Made by a program: the position numbers and the translations under genes
DNA from: Spirosoma rigui
GTDB taxonomy: Bacteria; Bacteroidota; Bacteroidia; Cytophagales; Spirosomataceae
Length of the DNA: 64,000 nucleotides
Assembly (NCBI RefSeq): GCF_002067135.1
Contig: NZ_CP020105.1
Location: 2,170,001-2,234,000, forward strand
Direction: 5' to 3'
Notes under the pieces: generated by a model
The model's input: only the letters and a program-made list of their open reading frames with translations
The model's database searches: none
What the model was told of the DNA's origin: nothing
Shown here: positions 24,042-33,436 of the stretch, piece after piece
How positions within the stretch are numbered: position 1 is the stretch's first letter
Layout: each line of letters begins with the position of its first letter

Positions 24042-25400
24042 ATGAAGGTTGTCCGTATTTTACTGAAAGTCCTGCTGGGACTCGTTTTGTTCATCATCCT
24101 GTTTCTGGCCGTCAGCCTCGCGCCGGTCGATGAAACACCGTACCAGCAGATGCCTTACTACGCCCAGACAAAGCAGCGACTGGCGCAACTACCCGCGCCA
24201 CCACCGGCCAAAGCACCGCTGAAAGCCGGCTGGGCAAAGGTAAATATTACCCCACCCTATACGACACCCACGGGGGGCTACGGCTTTCGGCGGGGTGAAC
24301 ACTGGCGCATTGTCAGCGACTCGGTCTACGTGCGGGCTATCGTGCTCGACAATGGGGGTACGCGGGTGGCGGTCGTTGGACTCGATCTGCTTATTACGCC
24401 CCCTACGGTGACCGAAGCATTGAAAAAACGATTGCCGGAGGTGGGGATGCGCTGGGAAAACGTCTATACGGGTGCTATTCACTCGCACAACAGCCTGGGT
24501 GGCTGGGCGCCGGGTCTGGTGGGTCAGCTAATAGCGGGGGAGTATGACGAGAAAATTGTCACCCGTATCACCGACGGTGTGTTGAACGCCATTCGAAAAG
24601 CTCAGGGCAGTATGGCACCGGTTGAGATTGGGTACGGAGAAACCGACGCATCGGACCACATAACCAGCCGCATTGCCCAATCGGGACCCACAAAACCGCT
24701 GGACGGTCAGATTCGGTTGCTCAGGCTGAAAAAGCAAACGGGCGAATCAGCCCTGCTCTGCACCTTTGCCGGCCATGCTACGCTATTCGACGGCCGCAAC
24801 GGGGCGTACCTCAGCCGCGATTATCCGGGTTCGCTGGTCGACCGGCTGGAGAAGAAGTCGGCCGACTTTGCCGTTTTCATGGCAGGAGCCGTAGGTAGCA
24901 CCGCACCAACGCCCCGCGGAAAAACCGATTTTGAAGAAATCCGAAACTACGCGGGCGATCTGGCACTACGTATCGAACGGACAGTGCCCCGGATTCAGAC
25001 CCGGACCGACAGTGCGCTGGCCATCCTGACGCTGCCGCTGGATCTGCGGGAGCCGCACCCGCGCGTGATTGGTAACTGGCGAGTGCGCCCCTGGCTGTTT
25101 TACACGGTCTATGGCGACTACCCATCGGATCTGAAAGCGTTGCGCATCGGAGAAACTGTATTGCTCGGTACCCCCTGTGACTTCTCCGGGGAGTTCGTCG
25201 CCGATTTCAAACCGCTAGCCGACAAGAAGCACGTAAACCTGATGGTGACCAGCTTTGATGGTGGCTACATTGGCTACGTCACGCCCGATGAGTACTACAA
25301 TCGCACAACCTACGAAACCCGCGACATGAACTGGTTCGGGCCGTATAACGGGGCTTATTTCGAAGAAATGATGAAGGGGTTACTGGAGAAAATAAAGTAA
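24042..25400 (+). CDS. Membrane-anchored neutral/alkaline ceramidase-like hydrolase
   Basis: A 452-residue protein with an N-terminal hydrophobic anchor (residues 5-27), then a neutral/alkaline ceramidase N-terminal-type domain. Typical features are GWAKVNITPPYTTPTGGYG near the start of the domain, the metal-region segment GAIHSHNSLGGW, FAGHATLFDG and FMAGAVGSTAP. The family hydrolyses the amide bond of ceramides, and sphingolipids do occur in the Bacteroidota, but the short length (lacking the C-terminal domain of the canonical 650-residue ceramidase) leaves the substrate open. It faces the periplasm. No operon partner; a terminator follows. Confidence 0.85.
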   Translation: MKVVRILLKVLLGLVLFIILFLAVSLAPVDETPYQQMPYYAQTKQRLAQLPAPPPAKAPLKAGWAKVNITPPYTTPTGGYGFRRGEHWRIVSDSVYVRAIVLDNGGTRVAVVGLDLLITPPTVTEALKKRLPEVGMRWENVYTGAIHSHNSLGGWAPGLVGQLIAGEYDEKIVTRITDGVLNAIRKAQGSMAPVEIGYGETDASDHITSRIAQSGPTKPLDGQIRLLRLKKQTGESALLCTFAGHATLFDGRNGAYLSRDYPGSLVDRLEKKSADFAVFMAGAVGSTAPTPRGKTDFEEIRNYAGDLALRIERTVPRIQTRTDSALAILTLPLDLREPHPRVIGNWRVRPWLFYTVYGDYPSDLKALRIGETVLLGTPCDFSGEFVADFKPLADKKHVNLMVTSFDGGYIGYVTPDEYYNRTTYETRDMNWFGPYNGAYFEEMMKGLLEKIK

Positions 25401-25412
25401 TAAATAACGTTG

Positions 25413-25460
25413 ACGCTTCTTTTCCGGCATCCGGACCTCAGGATGTCAGAAAAGAAGCGT
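25413..25460. terminator. Terminator hairpin after ceramidase-like gene
   Basis: Arms 25413-25432 and 25441-25460 match at 18 of 20 positions around an 8-nt loop. The stem lies only 12 bp after the stop codon. Confidence 0.65.
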
Positions 25461-25497
25461 TTGGCAGGCTTTGGGGCGGCCCTTATATACGTCAACC

Positions 25498-25893
25498 ATG
25501 AATCAACGTATTGTACACCTGGCCCTCGTCGTCGACGATTATGACGAGGCTATTCAGTTTTATACCGAAAAGCTGCATTTTGTTCTGCTGGAAGATACGG
25601 CCCTGAGCGAAACCAAACGATGGGTCCGCGTAGCCCCGCCGGGTGCAGGTGGCTGTGCTTTGCTGCTGGCCAAAGCCGACGGTGAGGAGCAGCGCAGCCG
25701 CGTGGGTAACCAGACAGGCGGGCGCGTTTTTCTGTTTCTGCATACCGACGACTTCTGGCGCGACTACCGCGCTATGACGGCCAATGGCGTGCAATTTATC
25801 CGTCAGCCTTCGGAAGCGGAGTATGGTACCGTGGCCGTTTTCGCCGATCTGTATGGCAATCTGTGGGATCTGATTGAACCGAAGGCGACCTAA
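25498..25893 (+). CDS. VOC (glyoxalase/dioxygenase) family protein
   Basis: A 131-residue single vicinal-oxygen-chelate protein. The paired beta-alpha-beta-beta-beta modules are visible: RIVHLALVVDDYDEAIQFYTEKLHF and RVFLFLHTDDFWRDYRAMTANGVQF, with LYGNLWDLIEP at the end, where a metal Glu is usual. It might be a glyoxalase I-like, resistance or dioxygenase-type enzyme; nothing visible decides. The ATG at 25498 is preferred to a longer frame because the first strand begins there. It ends 6 bp from the convergent ATP-grasp gene. Confidence 0.85.
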   Translation: MNQRIVHLALVVDDYDEAIQFYTEKLHFVLLEDTALSETKRWVRVAPPGAGGCALLLAKADGEEQRSRVGNQTGGRVFLFLHTDDFWRDYRAMTANGVQFIRQPSEAEYGTVAVFADLYGNLWDLIEPKAT

Positions 25894-25899
25894 CCAGAC

Positions 25900-27111
25900 T
25901 TAGCTTACTGCCTTATCCGGTACCGGTGCCGACGCGTGGAAATCGCTGTAGATCCGGTGCATGTAGTCGTCGAGCAGGGCCAGAATACGAGCCCGGTCGC
26001 TGGAACGCACGATCAGGCCCACATGGTATTCCTTATTGATGCGCCAGCAAACTTCTTCGTCGGCAAAACCCGACAGGTCGGGCCACTGCTGCCGCGCCAG
26101 CGACACGATCAGCCCGGCCTGGTTAGGCTCGTCGGTGGGTGGAACGTAGTGCTCTTTACGGGCTACGGCGGTTTCGAGTTTGGCCCACTCGCGCCAGAGG
26201 TTCACCCCGGATGCGGCTTCGACCATTTCGGCAATGTGCGCCCCGCCCACGCGGGAGGCCGTTTCCAGGAAGTATAATTCCCCGTCATGATCGCCCCGGA
26301 TGTACTCGGAGTGGGACGCGCTGTGGCGCATGCCGAAGGCTTCCAGCACTTCGTTGTTAAACTGTTGGAGAGCTGCCACTTCGGGTGTATCATCAGGCAG
26401 CGTGCCGGTCCGGAAAACTCCGCCCCCGTGGGCTACCTCCATGGGCGTAGCCAGGTATTGACTCACGCGCGTAAACACCGCTTTGCCGTCCAGCGAGAGG
26501 GCATCGACGTGGTAGACCCGGCCCGGTTTGAAGCATTCGATGAGGTACTCGTGCCGGTTATCGCCGAGAGAATGGATAACAGCCCAGGCTTCGTCCAGGG
26601 AGTGGACTTTCCGGATGCCGGTGGTGGAGGCTTCAGCGCGGGGTTTAATGAGCCAGGGAGCCTCGGTCGTTTGCAAAAATTGCGTGACCGTCTCGTCGTG
26701 GAAAATCGGACTGAAGGGTGGTACACGAATACCAGCCGCAGCCGCCCGCGTTCGCATGGCCAGCTTGTCGCGGAAGTAGCGGGCGGTTGTCTGGCCCATT
26801 CCGTCGATCCGGAAGGTTTCGCGGATCAGCGCACCTTTCTCCACGTCGAAATCGTCGAGAGCAACGACCCGGTCGATTTGCCGGGAGCGCATAACGTGGG
26901 CCAGCCCGGTAATCATTTTCTCCAGGTCATAGGGAGCGTTGCTCGGCGACGACAGGTAGAAAATATCGTCGATGGCGTCACGGGGCCAGTCGGCATTGGC
27001 TAATTTCTGGTCGGTAAGCAGATAGACCGTATTGCCTAATTCTTTACAGGCTCTCAGAAAATCCTGGCCTTTGTGGAACGTAGCAATGCACAAAAATGCT
27101 AACTGGCTCAT
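25900..27111 (-). CDS. ATP-grasp domain ligase of unknown substrate
   Basis: A 403-residue ATP-grasp enzyme. Residues 1-110 form the preATP-grasp fold (LAFLCIATFHKGQDFLRACKELG, VVALDDFDVE). The ATP-binding lobe has WLIKPRAEASTTGI at about 165-180, and the metal-binding end has ELYFLETASRVGGAHIAEM near 290-310. The family joins carboxylates to amines or other nucleophiles via acyl phosphates. It is the third gene in a run with an esterase and a leucyl aminopeptidase, which points to a small peptide or amide compound, though that is inference. I use the internal start at 27111. Confidence 0.88.
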   Translation of the reverse strand: MSQLAFLCIATFHKGQDFLRACKELGNTVYLLTDQKLANADWPRDAIDDIFYLSSPSNAPYDLEKMITGLAHVMRSRQIDRVVALDDFDVEKGALIRETFRIDGMGQTTARYFRDKLAMRTRAAAAGIRVPPFSPIFHDETVTQFLQTTEAPWLIKPRAEASTTGIRKVHSLDEAWAVIHSLGDNRHEYLIECFKPGRVYHVDALSLDGKAVFTRVSQYLATPMEVAHGGGVFRTGTLPDDTPEVAALQQFNNEVLEAFGMRHSASHSEYIRGDHDGELYFLETASRVGGAHIAEMVEAASGVNLWREWAKLETAVARKEHYVPPTDEPNQAGLIVSLARQQWPDLSGFADEEVCWRINKEYHVGLIVRSSDRARILALLDDYMHRIYSDFHASAPVPDKAVS

Positions 27112-27173
27112 GCGAAGATCGGTTTGGTCGATTGAATATGGGATGGATGTGCCGGTACCGCACAAACCACAAA

Positions 27174-28637
27174 CTACATCATATTGTGTATATAATCAAT
27201 CAATAAGCGGATACCAAAACCCGTAGCGTTCTTTTGCGAACCGAATTCCGTGTCGGCAAAGGCCATTCCGGCAATGTCCAGATGCGCCCAGGCGGGGTGA
27301 TTCTCGCTGAAAAACTCCAGGAATTTAGCCGCACTGATCGAGCCGGCCAGGGGTTTCCCGCTGAAATTCTTGATGTCGGCCACGTCGGATTTTATATCCT
27401 CTTTATACACGTCCCAAAGCGGCATTCGCCAGACCCGTTCGCCGGTGCGCTCGCCGGCCTGGGCCAGTTGCGCGGCCAGTTCGTCATTGGCCGTGAACAG
27501 ACCGGCCGCGTGGTAGCCCAGAGCCGCAATGATACTGCCGGTGAGGGTAGCCAGGTCAATGACCACATCGGGCTGGTAATTGCGGAGCAGATAACCCAAC
27601 CCGTCGGCCAGGATAACGCGTCCTTCGGCGTCAGTGTCGATGATTTCAATGGTTTTGCCGGTATAGGTGGTAATGACATCACCGGGTTTTGTCGAGCTGC
27701 CATCAGTCGAGTTTTCCGTTGCCGGAACGATCCCGATCAAATGGACGGGCAGGTTCAGCTGAGCGGCTACGTCGATGGTGCCGAGGACAGCCGCAGCACC
27801 GCCCATGTCGCTTTTCATGAGGTGCATACTCGCCGACGACTTGATGGACACGCCCCCCGTATCGAACGTTACACCTTTGCCGACCAGTCCTACCGTACGC
27901 AGATTTCCGACGCTTTCCGGCTTGTATTCCACAACGATCAGCGCCGGCGGTACGTCGCTCCCCCGACTCACGCTCAGAAGCGCACCCAATCCCTGTTCTT
28001 CCAGTGCGGCCTTGTCCAGAACCGTTACGCTGTAGCCATTTGTTCGGCCAGCATTCAGAGACCAGTCGGCCAGGGTTTGCGGATTTTTGTAGTTGGCGGG
28101 TGCGTTCATCAGGTCCAGCATGGCGCGCTGGGTTCGGGCGATAGTCCGGGCTCGGGTCAGGGCGTCGTCGGCGGCCAGGCGCTGGTCTGCGTCGACATAA
28201 AGCGTCAGCTGCCCCTCGCTGCCGTAGAAAGCCGATTCGCCTGCTTTATCGGTTTTGTAAAGCTGCAGGTTATAACCACCTCCCAGGATGCCCAGCACAA
28301 CGGCTTCGACCACGATGGAATCGAAGCGGGATACATCGACGCTGAGCTGATTGGGCAACTTGCTTTTATTGGTGAAGAAAAACGACCGGAAGACCCGAAG
28401 CCAGTCCATCGATTGTGGGGTTTTACCCAGCCCGAGCAGGTACGTCCGCTGGCCGCTGGCGCTGTAAACGGGCAGTACCTCGCCGGCATCGGCCTTAAAA
28501 TCGTGTTCCAGCACAGAAGCCGGGAGGTTGAGCCGCTGGGCCACTGCCGTCAGTTCGCCGGGCAGGGCATCCGACTGCAGGAACGGAATGACAAGATCGC
28601 CGGTGGCGGGCGTTTGAGTGTGTAGGGTAATGAGCAT
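27174..28637 (-). CDS. Leucyl aminopeptidase (M17 family)
   Basis: A 487-residue M17 zinc aminopeptidase that trims N-terminal residues from peptides; cytoplasmic, usually hexameric. The N-terminal regulatory domain is followed by the catalytic domain from about residue 190. The two-metal site is visible in LVGKGVTFDTGG, KSDMGGAAAV and DTDAEGR. The family signature normally reads NTDAEGR; here the first residue is Asp, while the metal-binding Asp and Glu and the catalytic Arg are kept. The internal ATG at 28637 leaves 11 bp after the esterase stop, fitting translational coupling; a start nine codons earlier would overlap it. Confidence 0.93.
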   Translation of the reverse strand: MLITLHTQTPATGDLVIPFLQSDALPGELTAVAQRLNLPASVLEHDFKADAGEVLPVYSASGQRTYLLGLGKTPQSMDWLRVFRSFFFTNKSKLPNQLSVDVSRFDSIVVEAVVLGILGGGYNLQLYKTDKAGESAFYGSEGQLTLYVDADQRLAADDALTRARTIARTQRAMLDLMNAPANYKNPQTLADWSLNAGRTNGYSVTVLDKAALEEQGLGALLSVSRGSDVPPALIVVEYKPESVGNLRTVGLVGKGVTFDTGGVSIKSSASMHLMKSDMGGAAAVLGTIDVAAQLNLPVHLIGIVPATENSTDGSSTKPGDVITTYTGKTIEIIDTDAEGRVILADGLGYLLRNYQPDVVIDLATLTGSIIAALGYHAAGLFTANDELAAQLAQAGERTGERVWRMPLWDVYKEDIKSDVADIKNFSGKPLAGSISAAKFLEFFSENHPAWAHLDIAGMAFADTEFGSQKNATGFGIRLLIDYIHNMM

Positions 28638-28648
28638 GGGTAAATCGA

Positions 28649-29752
28649 TCAATAAAAAAGCCACTCTATGGCTTTGGGAAATTCGCGGCCCCAGTGGGCT
28701 TCCTGATGGGTACCGCTGGGGTCTACCGCAAAGTGAATATCAATAGGATTGGGTTGGTCGAAGGGAAGCGATCGCGCGTGGCCCTGCCTGACCAGCGCGC
28801 TGTTGAACCGCTGGATATTGGGGACCATGTAGCTCGACTCCTGCTCGCCCCCGTAAACATACACTTTCATTGGGCCGGGTGGCTGAAATTGAATGGCGTC
28901 AAAATAAATTTTTGGCGATATCCAGAGCGAGGGCGAAAACACCATGAGCCGGCCAAAGACATCCGGGTGCCGTAAACCAGCATAAATACTGATCAGGCCC
29001 CCCAGCGAACTACCGCCGATACCGGTATTGACGGCATCGGGCAGCGTACGGAATTTAGCGTCGATAACAGGTTTGAGCGTGTTCCGGATAAAGTCGAGGT
29101 AGTAGGCGCCCCGTGCCCGGCCCATGCGGGTAGGGTGGAGGGTATACTCCTGAATCCGTTCGGCGTCGCCGTGGTCAATGGAGACTAGAATAACTTCGTG
29201 GCGTTGCCGGCCGGCCAGCATTGCCATCTTCTGGTCGATCTGCCAACTGCCATACCCGGCACCCTCGCCGAAAAGATTCTGGCCGTCGTGCAGGTACAGG
29301 ACCGGATACCGTTTATCGGGATGACTGGCGTAGTCGTGGGGCAACAACACGTGAATCCGGCGGGTGCGATCCAGTTGCGGAACTTTGAACTCCCGGCTAT
29401 AGAGTTCAATGATGGGCAGAAAGCTGGGATTATATGGCATGCCGAACCAGCGCCAGTGGGGGACGTAGTCCTGCTCTACCTCGTCGGGTTTCACCAGCAG
29501 CGATCGGTTAGGTACGCCCTCACCGGTAGCATCCAGTTCCACGTGATTCCAGCCGCCCCGGGTGTATTTGTATTCGATTGTGCCGGGCAGCACCATGTCG
29601 TCGGGGAAATCGAGCACATAACGGCCTGGTCCAACAGCCTGCATCTCGAACGCGGGTAGGTCGGGAAGCCAGTCGCAAAAGTTGCCCGTAACGAACACAG
29701 GCCGATCGTCGGTGGCGGAGGTAAATAATTCCAGTTGTAAAGATGAAGGCAT
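28649..29752 (-). CDS. Esterase (putative esterase family) with N-terminal E-set domain
   Basis: A 367-residue protein. The first 90 residues look like an immunoglobulin-like E-set/CBM48-type domain (PVFVTGNFCDWLPDL, TIEYKYTRGGWNHVE), seen on glycogen- and sugar-binding enzymes. The rest is an alpha/beta hydrolase of the esterase D/enterochelin-esterase type: YPVLYLHDGQNLF, the nucleophile elbow GIGGSSLGGLIS, and a C-terminal GTHQEAHWG with the likely catalytic His. It has no signal peptide, so it acts in the cytoplasm. It is first in a run with the aminopeptidase and ATP-grasp genes. Confidence 0.87.
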   Translation of the reverse strand: MPSSLQLELFTSATDDRPVFVTGNFCDWLPDLPAFEMQAVGPGRYVLDFPDDMVLPGTIEYKYTRGGWNHVELDATGEGVPNRSLLVKPDEVEQDYVPHWRWFGMPYNPSFLPIIELYSREFKVPQLDRTRRIHVLLPHDYASHPDKRYPVLYLHDGQNLFGEGAGYGSWQIDQKMAMLAGRQRHEVILVSIDHGDAERIQEYTLHPTRMGRARGAYYLDFIRNTLKPVIDAKFRTLPDAVNTGIGGSSLGGLISIYAGLRHPDVFGRLMVFSPSLWISPKIYFDAIQFQPPGPMKVYVYGGEQESSYMVPNIQRFNSALVRQGHARSLPFDQPNPIDIHFAVDPSGTHQEAHWGREFPKAIEWLFY

Positions 29753-30098
29753 ACAGACAGAATCTGATTTAAGCAGGAGTTGGTTCAGATCGGCACGGTG
29801 AGGGCAGCGAAAAGGATAGGGAACGTGATGTTCCGGATCATTGTGTGACCGTTAACGTACAGGATGTGATTTATTGTACACGTGTCACTCATTTTATACA
29901 AATCGGCGCGTTATTTATGTGATGTATTTTGGTGATTCGCTTACAAAAGGCTCTTGTTTGGTCAGCAAGACATATTATTAAGGGCGATACTAAAAATCCA
30001 ATCATTAATTTTATACTTTAGCACATATGCTAACAAAGGGTCGATCTTAAGTATCGCTTTCCTTTAAGCCTTAACATCGCACTGTTAGTACGTGTCGG
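29753..30098. other. AT-rich divergent promoter region
   Basis: A 346-bp spacer between the divergent esterase and histidine kinase genes, rich in A+T between 29860 and 30060. It contains CGTTAACG and a GTACACGTGTCAC segment with dyad character, and TACTTTAG at 30014-30021, one mismatch from the -7 consensus, 77 bp before the kinase start. I see no gene. Confidence 0.5.
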
Positions 30099-33000
30099 GT
30101 GCCAGTTGATCCGGCTATAAAAACAAATAACGCATTGAAACAGAAAGGAAACCTGGAAAAGGAGATATACGCCTTGATAAAGGCTGATGAATCCATTTTC
30201 GATTTTTTAGAGGATTTTGCTTTTCACGGCTTTTGTTACGGAGGTATCCAATCATATGACAGTGAATTCGTTAGCTCTCACCTTCGCGCGGCCTTAGGCT
30301 ACAGGGCTCACGACGTTATTAGCGGCTCAATCCGGCAGGCGTATATAGCTACGTTCGAATCGGTCGAGCTCCCCGAACCAATCGGGAACGTAGTTACCCA
30401 ATTGCCCGATCAGCTCGTTCAGTGTCGGCACAGCGATGGTGCGGTTGTCTGGATGCAGTGCCGGGGGCTGATCGTTGCCGGCATAGAGCTGGAAGCCCCC
30501 CGTCTACTGGTCGCCTGTACGCAGGCCGTACCCGATATGTCGTTACCCGCTTCAACCAATGGCCCCGGTCCCGGTTCGGCTACGCCATCAAAACTGGAGA
30601 CCGAGTACCAGTTGCTTCGGACAATTATCGATAACATACCCATCAACATCTACGTCAAAGATCCACAATCGAGGAAGGTGCTGCTGAACCGCGCTGAACT
30701 GGATTACATGGTTGCCCAGAATGACGAAGAGGTCATTGGTAAAGATGATTTTGAGCTGTACCCCGCCGAGTCCGCCCGGCAGTCTGTAGCCGAAGATCAG
30801 GCAGTCTTTACCACCGGGCAGCCTATGCTGGGTAAGGAGACGCTCAATACACGGTTGGACGGTAGCCAATGCTGGTTCCTGAGTTCAAAAATTCCTCTGC
30901 GCCAGGAAGACGGCTCCATCACGGGCCTGCTTGGTATCAGCTTCGACATAACGGCTCGTAAGCAGGCTGAGATCGAGTTGAAGCGCATCAAGGAGCAACT
31001 CGAAGAAACCAACCGGGTTGCCCGGGTAGGGGGTTGGGAGCTGGATCTGGTCCGGGAAACGCTGTACTGGTCGGCCACGACACGGGAAATTCACGAACTG
31101 CCGGACGATTACAAACCAGACCTGGAATCGAGCATTAATTTTTACAAGGAAGGGCCGAGCCGGGAACGCATCAAGGAGGCCGTGGAGACCTGTATGCAGG
31201 ACGGTACTCCCTGGGACCTGGAACTACAGGTAATAACCGCCAAAGGGCGCGAGTTGTGGGTACGGGCCCTGGGAAAAGCCGAACGGATCAATGGTCGGCC
31301 AACCCGCATCTACGGTACGTTTCAGGACATTGATGAACGGAAGCGGAGCCAGATCAACGCTCAGGAAGCGGGTGACCTGCTGAAAAAACTGTCGGACAAC
31401 ATTCCCGGCGCGCTGTTCCAGTTCCAGTTTCTGGGCGAAAGTGACCATAGCTTCACGTACGTATCGGTGGGGGCCGCGACGCTTTTCGAGTTGAGTACGG
31501 GTGACATCATGAACAACTACCGGGATCTGACCAATCGTATTCATCCGGAGGATATGCCCCTGCTGATCGAATCGATTTTTGAGTCGAAACGGACGATGCA
31601 GCGCTGGGGAATGGATTTTCGGGTGACTTTGCCGACGAAAGGGGAACGGTGGCTGCGGGCTGAAGCCATGCCCGAGCAGCTGCCCGACCGGATGCTGTGG
31701 AACGGTTATTTTCAGGATATTTCAACGCGGAAGTATGCCGAGCAGGAGCTGGCTAAGTCGCAGGCCCAGGCCCAGGCCGCCAGCAAGTCGAAATCGGAGT
31801 TTCTGGCCAACATGAGTCACGAAATTCGTACCCCGCTCAACGGGATCATCGGTTTCTCGGACCTGCTCATGCGCACCCGCATGGACGATACCCAGCATCA
31901 GTATGCGTCGATGGTACACCAGTCGGCCAACTCGCTCCTCGACATCATCAACGACATTCTCGACTTCTCGAAAATAGAAGCCGGGAAGCTGGAGCTGTCC
32001 ATCGAGAAAACGGACCTGCTCGAAATCGGTAGCCAGGTCGTTGACATGATCAAGTACCAGGCGCACAAAAAAGAGTTGGAAATGCTGCTCAATATCGCGC
32101 CTGACGTACCGCGTTTTGCCTGGGCCGATCCAATCCGGCTTCGTCAAATTCTCGTTAACCTGTTGGGAAATGCGGTCAAGTTTACGGAGCTGGGCGAAGT
32201 GGAGTTGCAACTCGAAGCCATGCCCGGTCCGGAACCCGGCCAGTCGACAATCCGGTTTTCGGTGAAAGATACTGGAATTGGTATCGACCCCAGAAACCAA
32301 CGCAAAATATTCGAAGCGTTTTCGCAGGAAGATACATCCACCACCCGTCGGTTTGGAGGAACGGGCCTTGGTATAACAATTTCCAACCGGCTGCTGGCCC
32401 TCATGAACAGCCACCTGGAAATCGAAAGCGAGGTGGGCAAAGGAAGTATATTCTCATTTGATGTTACGTTTAAAACCGAGCCGGATGTAACCGTCGTGGC
32501 CCCCGATAAGTCGACTCACGTAAACCGGGTGCTGATCGTGGATGACAACGACCGGAGCCGGGCCATCCTGGCGGGTATGCTGGAACGTAGTCAGATTCAG
32601 GTCGATCAGGTAGCCAGTGGGGTCATGGCCCTCCGGAAGCTGACATCGGGCGAGAAGTACGACGTTATTCTGATGGATTACCACATGCCGTATCCAGACG
32701 GTATTCATACCATCCGAACGATCCGGAAAGAGATTGCCTCGCTGGGCGAGCAGCAGATTATCCTGTTGCACGACTCCTCCGACGAAGAATACGTGCATAC
32801 CGCCTGCGATGAACTGGGCGTGATGATCCGGCTGGTGAAGCCGGCTCGGATGCCGCAGTTGATGAAGTCGTTCAATCAGGTAAGCATACGTAGAACCCTG
32901 AGCAACGCCCGGGAAAACAACGGGGCGGGTGTGCTGGGAACCGGCTTGACCCCCGACCAGATCAAGATCATGATCGCTGAGGATAACCCGATCAATATGC

Positions 33001-33365
33001 TGCTGGCCACGACAATTCTGCGGCATATTATTCCCGGCGTTACCATTCTGGCGGCTGTGAACGGAACGGAAGCCGTGGAGATGGTACGGAAAGAAATGCC
33101 GACGCTGATTTTTATGGATTTGCAGATGCCCGAGATGAACGGCTACGAAGCAACGATGGTGATCCGGCGTTTCGAAAAAACAACGCGGGTACCCATCATT
33201 GCGTTAACGGCGGGCACCGTAAAGGGCGAAAAAGAACGCTGTCTGGAAGCGGGTATGGACGATTACGTGACAAAACCCGTAGTGAAGAATACGCTGGAAG
33301 TTATCGTCAGAAAATGGCTGGCCATCCTGGCGCAACGCAAGGGTATTCAGGCTATGCAGTCCTGA
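30099..33365 (+). CDS. PAS-domain hybrid sensor histidine kinase with two receiver domains
   Basis: A 1,088-residue sensor of the unorthodox type. At least three PAS modules are recognisable (about 165-290, 300-415, 420-550; e.g. LLGISFDITARKQAE and IYGTFQDIDERKRSQ). The HisKA box FLANMSHEIRTPLNG puts the phospho-His at H574; the ATPase domain has NLLGNAVKFT, DTGIGI and GGTGLGI. Two receivers follow, with phospho-Asp D860 (LMDYHMP) and D1007 (FMDLQMPEMNG). There is no HPt domain and no transmembrane segment, so it should sense a cytoplasmic or soluble cue. The start is GTG, as no ATG lies near. No response regulator gene is adjacent. Confidence 0.95.
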   Translation: MPVDPAIKTNNALKQKGNLEKEIYALIKADESIFDFLEDFAFHGFCYGGIQSYDSEFVSSHLRAALGYRAHDVISGSIRQAYIATFESVELPEPIGNVVTQLPDQLVQCRHSDGAVVWMQCRGLIVAGIELEAPRLLVACTQAVPDMSLPASTNGPGPGSATPSKLETEYQLLRTIIDNIPINIYVKDPQSRKVLLNRAELDYMVAQNDEEVIGKDDFELYPAESARQSVAEDQAVFTTGQPMLGKETLNTRLDGSQCWFLSSKIPLRQEDGSITGLLGISFDITARKQAEIELKRIKEQLEETNRVARVGGWELDLVRETLYWSATTREIHELPDDYKPDLESSINFYKEGPSRERIKEAVETCMQDGTPWDLELQVITAKGRELWVRALGKAERINGRPTRIYGTFQDIDERKRSQINAQEAGDLLKKLSDNIPGALFQFQFLGESDHSFTYVSVGAATLFELSTGDIMNNYRDLTNRIHPEDMPLLIESIFESKRTMQRWGMDFRVTLPTKGERWLRAEAMPEQLPDRMLWNGYFQDISTRKYAEQELAKSQAQAQAASKSKSEFLANMSHEIRTPLNGIIGFSDLLMRTRMDDTQHQYASMVHQSANSLLDIINDILDFSKIEAGKLELSIEKTDLLEIGSQVVDMIKYQAHKKELEMLLNIAPDVPRFAWADPIRLRQILVNLLGNAVKFTELGEVELQLEAMPGPEPGQSTIRFSVKDTGIGIDPRNQRKIFEAFSQEDTSTTRRFGGTGLGITISNRLLALMNSHLEIESEVGKGSIFSFDVTFKTEPDVTVVAPDKSTHVNRVLIVDDNDRSRAILAGMLERSQIQVDQVASGVMALRKLTSGEKYDVILMDYHMPYPDGIHTIRTIRKEIASLGEQQIILLHDSSDEEYVHTACDELGVMIRLVKPARMPQLMKSFNQVSIRRTLSNARENNGAGVLGTGLTPDQIKIMIAEDNPINMLLATTILRHIIPGVTILAAVNGTEAVEMVRKEMPTLIFMDLQMPEMNGYEATMVIRRFEKTTRVPIIALTAGTVKGEKERCLEAGMDDYVTKPVVKNTLEVIVRKWLAILAQRKGIQAMQS

Positions 33366-33423
33366 ACCAACAGCCTGGTTGTCAGACGCCCTCATTGGGA
33401 TCTGACAACCAGGCTGTTGGTTG
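33366..33423. terminator. Bidirectional terminator with perfect 22-bp arms
   Basis: Arms 33366-33387 and 33402-33423 are perfectly complementary around a 14-nt loop. It lies immediately after the kinase stop codon, between the convergent kinase and ABC exporter genes. Confidence 0.8.
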
Positions 33424-33436
33424 AATAGAAAGTTCG

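Noticed and set aside
27234-28625. 463-codon open frame on the plus strand, antisense to the aminopeptidase gene
   Set aside because: It mirrors the M17 gene; the translation has no domain or membrane pattern. Long antisense frames are common here because of G+C-rich third positions.
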